Assembly (NCBI GenBank): GCA_016220125.1
Contig: JACRIF010000111.1
Span: 1-7,254, forward strand
Length of the DNA: 7,254 nucleotides
Origin: Candidatus Peregrinibacteria bacterium
GTDB taxonomy: Bacteria; Patescibacteriota; Gracilibacteria; UM-FILTER-43-11
Reading direction: 5' to 3'
Within the stretch, counting starts at the first letter, position 1, and each line of letters starts with the position of its first letter. The notes under the pieces are model-generated. The model did not search any database. It had not been told where the DNA came from and saw only the letters and a program-made list of their open reading frames with translations. This document shows positions 5,869 through 7,254 of this stretch, piece after piece. The translations under genes and the position numbers were made by a program.

Positions 5869-6264
5869 TTTTAACAGGCTCGATTTGAACACATGCGGCT
5901 TCATCGCCTTCAGCCGAACCACTTTGATCTGGGGAAAGTGCTGGGTCAGGTAGGGGATATCGGCATGCTGGTCGTATCCCAGGCCGATCACCGAGGGTTT
6001 GTGGTCGATGAGGCATTGGTAGAAATGGTCCTCGTTCCCGAGGAGTACATGGTCGGCCAAGCCCGTTTTGCGTAACGCCTCGCGCCGTTCGGTTTCGGTG
6101 AAATGGGGCATCTTTCCTTTGATTTTTTCCACATTTTTATCCCGAGCGATAATCACAAAAACCTCGTCGCCGAGCGCGCGAAGCTGTTTCAGGGCACTCA
6201 CATGCCCCGGATGCAATCCGTCGAAAGTGCCAAACCCCATGACCCGAATCGTCTCGTGTTTCAT
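5836..6264 (-). CDS. nucleotidyltransferase of the TagD/RibL (cytidylyltransferase-like) family
   Basis: The 142-residue product opens with GFGTFDGLHPGHVSALKQL (residues 10-28), holding the HxGH nucleotide-binding signature (His18-Pro-Gly-His21). IGLGYDQ (93-99) and a KSSLLK motif (127-132), in the place of the usual S-[ST]-x-[LI] signature, complete the active site. Family members transfer AMP or CMP to a phosphorylated small molecule; known cases are glycerol-3-phosphate cytidylyltransferase and archaeal FAD synthetase RibL. The substrate cannot be chosen from the sequence, and neighbouring genes do not help. The start is ATG 6264, without a Shine-Dalgarno sequence. The last ten residues, G133-S142, come entirely from repeat element B, just after the KSSLLK motif; they look like an added tail, and the native stop was probably close to K132. 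Confidence 0.9.
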   Translation of the reverse strand: MKHETIRVMGFGTFDGLHPGHVSALKQLRALGDEVFVIIARDKNVEKIKGKMPHFTETERREALRKTGLADHVLLGNEDHFYQCLIDHKPSVIGLGYDQHADIPYLTQHFPQIKVVRLKAMKPHVFKSSLLKGLRSQKSEHS

Positions 6265-6270
6265 GGTTCA

Positions 6271-6302
6271 ACGCTATATCAAGACCCGTTGCCATGCAAC
6301 GG
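6271..6302 (-). promoter_or_regulatory. perfect palindrome and -10-like box upstream of the nucleotidyltransferase gene
   Basis: CCGTTGC (6286-6292), CAT, GCAACGG (6296-6302) is a perfect 7-base-pair inverted repeat about 22 bases before the start codon. On the - strand a TGA-TATAGC extended -10 element (TATAGC at 6278-6273) lies between it and the ATG, so the palindrome would overlap the -35 region. It could be an operator or a short hairpin. Transcription from this box would leave almost no leader. Confidence 0.4.
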
Positions 6303-6310
6303 AAAGGAAA

Positions 6311-6389
6311 CAGGACTCAGAAGTCAGTGCACAGCCAAAGAAAAAAAGTCTCAAACGGCTGAGTCCTGAGTTCTGTGCGCTGAGTCCTG
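6311..6389. repeat. inverted heptamer-repeat element C (RRNTCAG/NGCACAG units) after the TPR gene
   Basis: The left arm is GACTCAG, AAGTCAG, TGCACAG (6314-6334). The right arm on the - strand is GACTCAG, CGCACAG, AACTCAG, GACTCAG (6386-6359), one unit longer. The outer ten bases (6311-6320 with 6380-6389) pair perfectly. The spacer between arms includes seven A (6341-6347). It starts three bases after the TPR gene's stop codon. Confidence 0.85.
6341..6365 (-). terminator. possible terminator of the TPR gene inside repeat C
   Basis: On the - strand GACTCA (6365-6360), loop GCCGTT, TGAGAC (6353-6348) form five pairs with one A/A mismatch, followed by seven T (6347-6341). The stem is weak alone; the T-tract is the main evidence. 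Confidence 0.4.
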
Positions 6390-6392
6390 GCT

Positions 6393-7046
6393 TTAGGAAA
6401 AAATTCTCCTCTGGGGAGCCCGTTTTTTCGGAGCGGTCAGGGTGGCGTAGCGCTCGCTGAAGGTTTTGGCGGCGCGGTAGCATTCCTGGATGCGCTTGTT
6501 GTCGGGGTCGATGTCCATCGCCTTTTTCAACAGATCCACGGACTTCTCGAAATTCTTGGTTTGCAGATAGCAGATGCCAAGATCGCAGAGCGTCAGGCTG
6601 TTGTCGGGGTCCAGGTTCAAGGAGCGTTCCAAAATAACAATGCCTTGGGCGCGTTTGCCGGCGTTGAAGTTGGACCACCCCAGGCAGCGCAGGATTTCGG
6701 GATTGTTTGCGCGGAGGGCGTTGGCCTGTTTCAGGAATTCAAGGGCCAGATCCCATTTTTGCTGGTTCGAGGCCAAAAAGCCCAAAATGTAGTAGGCCGT
6801 GTAGCTGTTGCGGTCCAATTGGAGCGCGCGCTGGGCGGCCTTGTCGGCATGCTCGTATTTTTCGAGGCTCACATAATTATCGGCAATCTCCTCAAGAGCG
6901 CCGACGCAGTCGGGGTCATCGACCAGCAGCTTTTGGGCCAAGGCGATGGATTTGTCGTGCTCGCCGTTGAGCTTGAGCATTTCCACCTCCTCGAGGGTTC
7001 CCAGGACGTGGTCGGGGTAGTTTGGTTCTTGCGGGATGGAAGCCAT
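6393..7046 (-). CDS. tetratricopeptide-repeat (TPR) protein
   Basis: The 217-residue product is almost wholly made of TPR units of 34 residues: about 14-47, 48-81, 82-115, 116-149 and 150-183. Units show the usual small/large pattern, for example a G/A at helix A and a DPDN turn at the end of units 4 and 5 (146-149, 180-183). TPR arrays are protein-binding scaffolds; no enzyme domain, signal peptide or membrane segment is visible, so it is probably a cytoplasmic adaptor. The C-terminus after 184 ends in a basic tail (KKRAPQRRIFS). ATG 7046 is the natural start, about 24 bases after a good -10 box and without a Shine-Dalgarno sequence. The stop is followed directly by repeat element C. The partner is unknown. 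Confidence 0.93.
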   Translation of the reverse strand: MASIPQEPNYPDHVLGTLEEVEMLKLNGEHDKSIALAQKLLVDDPDCVGALEEIADNYVSLEKYEHADKAAQRALQLDRNSYTAYYILGFLASNQQKWDLALEFLKQANALRANNPEILRCLGWSNFNAGKRAQGIVILERSLNLDPDNSLTLCDLGICYLQTKNFEKSVDLLKKAMDIDPDNKRIQECYRAAKTFSERYATLTAPKKRAPQRRIFS

Positions 7047-7069
7047 AATGAATTCTAAAGGGTCATCTT

Positions 7070-7098
7070 ATTTTACCTCATTTTGGGCTAAATCTCAA
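7070..7098 (-). promoter_or_regulatory. promoter of the TPR gene
   Basis: On the - strand TTGAGA (7098-7093), 17 bases, TAAAAT (7075-7070): five of six matches in each box at ideal spacing. The -35 box lies in a TCTCAAG sequence that resembles a unit of the adjacent repeat D. Confidence 0.72.
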
Positions 7099-7111
7099 GA
7101 AGATCCAAAAT

Positions 7112-7201
7112 AGTCTCAGGTCTCAAGTCGCAAGCAGGGGTTTCAACTAAAAAAGGAGTTCAAAATTCCCCACTTGGGACTTGAGACTCTTGCTTGAGAC
7201 T
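7112..7201. repeat. inverted heptamer-repeat element D (RGTCNCA units) upstream of the TPR gene
   Basis: The left arm has AGTCTCA, GGTCTCA, AGTCGCA (7112-7132). The right arm on the - strand has AGTCTCA (7201-7195), a six-base gap, then AGTCTCA, AGTCCCA, AGTGGGG (7188-7168). Bases 7120-7134 pair with 7173-7187 at 14 of 15 positions, GGGG (7137-7140) pairs with CCCC (7168-7171), and the outer units 7112-7118 and 7195-7201 also pair. The loop is AT-rich. Its right edge overlaps the stop codon of the partial gene at 7201-7254. Confidence 0.82.
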
Positions 7202-7254
7202 CACAGGTACGCGCGGATCGCTGCCGCCAAGCCTTCGGGATTGCCGGTGTCGAA
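7201..7254 (-). CDS. C-terminal end of an unidentified protein (5' part outside the window)
   Basis: On the - strand the frame reads FDTGNPEGLAAAIRAYL and then TGA (7203-7201). The pattern DTGNPEGLAAAI resembles the C-terminal part of GT4-type glycosyltransferases (PGDPEALAEAI-like) and, less closely, the DTG motif near the end of sugar-nucleotide pyrophosphorylases. Seventeen residues are too few to decide. The codon choice and clean stop suggest a real gene, and the stop overlaps the edge of repeat D. Confidence 0.6.
   Translation of the reverse strand, partial: FDTGNPEGLAAAIRAYL

Noticed and set aside
5787..6389. Elements B and C considered as the ends of an insertion sequence
   Set aside because: They bracket a nucleotidyltransferase rather than a transposase, each is itself a full inverted repeat, and no target-site duplication is visible.
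4672..7201. Heptamer arrays considered as CRISPR
   Set aside because: The unit is seven bases, units are degenerate and directly adjacent, there are no spacers, arms face each other, and no cas gene is nearby.

Overview
This window is an ordinary-looking bacterial chromosome segment with seven complete or near-complete protein genes, the last codons of another, and two glycine tRNAs. The DNA is moderately GC-rich in genes and AT-rich between them. The organism cannot be fixed from the sequence. Small single-copy genes, S-layer homology (SLH) repeats on a secreted enzyme, and spacers filled with short degenerate tandem repeats would fit a candidate-phyla bacterium (Patescibacteria, perhaps Peregrinibacteria-like), but that is a weak inference. 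TGA, TAG and TAA all end genes here, so nothing suggests a recoded genetic code.

Left part (1-2850), mostly + strand. An SLH-domain protein with a C-terminal PHB-depolymerase/feruloyl-esterase-type hydrolase enters the window already in frame. It is followed by a spacer with promoter-like boxes and a stem-loop, then a small membrane-protein gene ending at a hairpin terminator. tRNA-Gly(GCC) follows on the - strand with a good promoter, and its terminator stem reuses the 3' end of the tRNA. Next comes an orphan 122-residue gene with its own promoter and terminator, then tRNA-Gly(CCC) on the + strand with promoter and terminator.

Right part (2857-7254), all - strand. Read in the direction of transcription, the genes are: the end of an unidentified gene (perhaps a sugar-transfer enzyme), a five-repeat TPR protein, a TagD/RibL-type nucleotidyltransferase, ftsX, recO and an HD-domain protein. 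Most have their own promoter-like boxes and so look like separate short units rather than one operon. recO may be read through from ftsX.

The most notable feature is not a gene. Four successive spacers in the right part (4672-4750, 5787-5868, 6311-6389, 7112-7201) each hold two facing arms of degenerate tandem repeats with an exact or nearly exact 7-base period, able to fold into long hairpins. The heptamer differs by spacer (CTAGTNN, RRNTCAG, RGTCNCA) but the design is the same. Each element begins at, within, or a few bases after the 3' end of a - strand gene, and in one case it encodes the last ten residues of the protein. A second trend is that none of the seven visible start codons has a convincing Shine-Dalgarno sequence.
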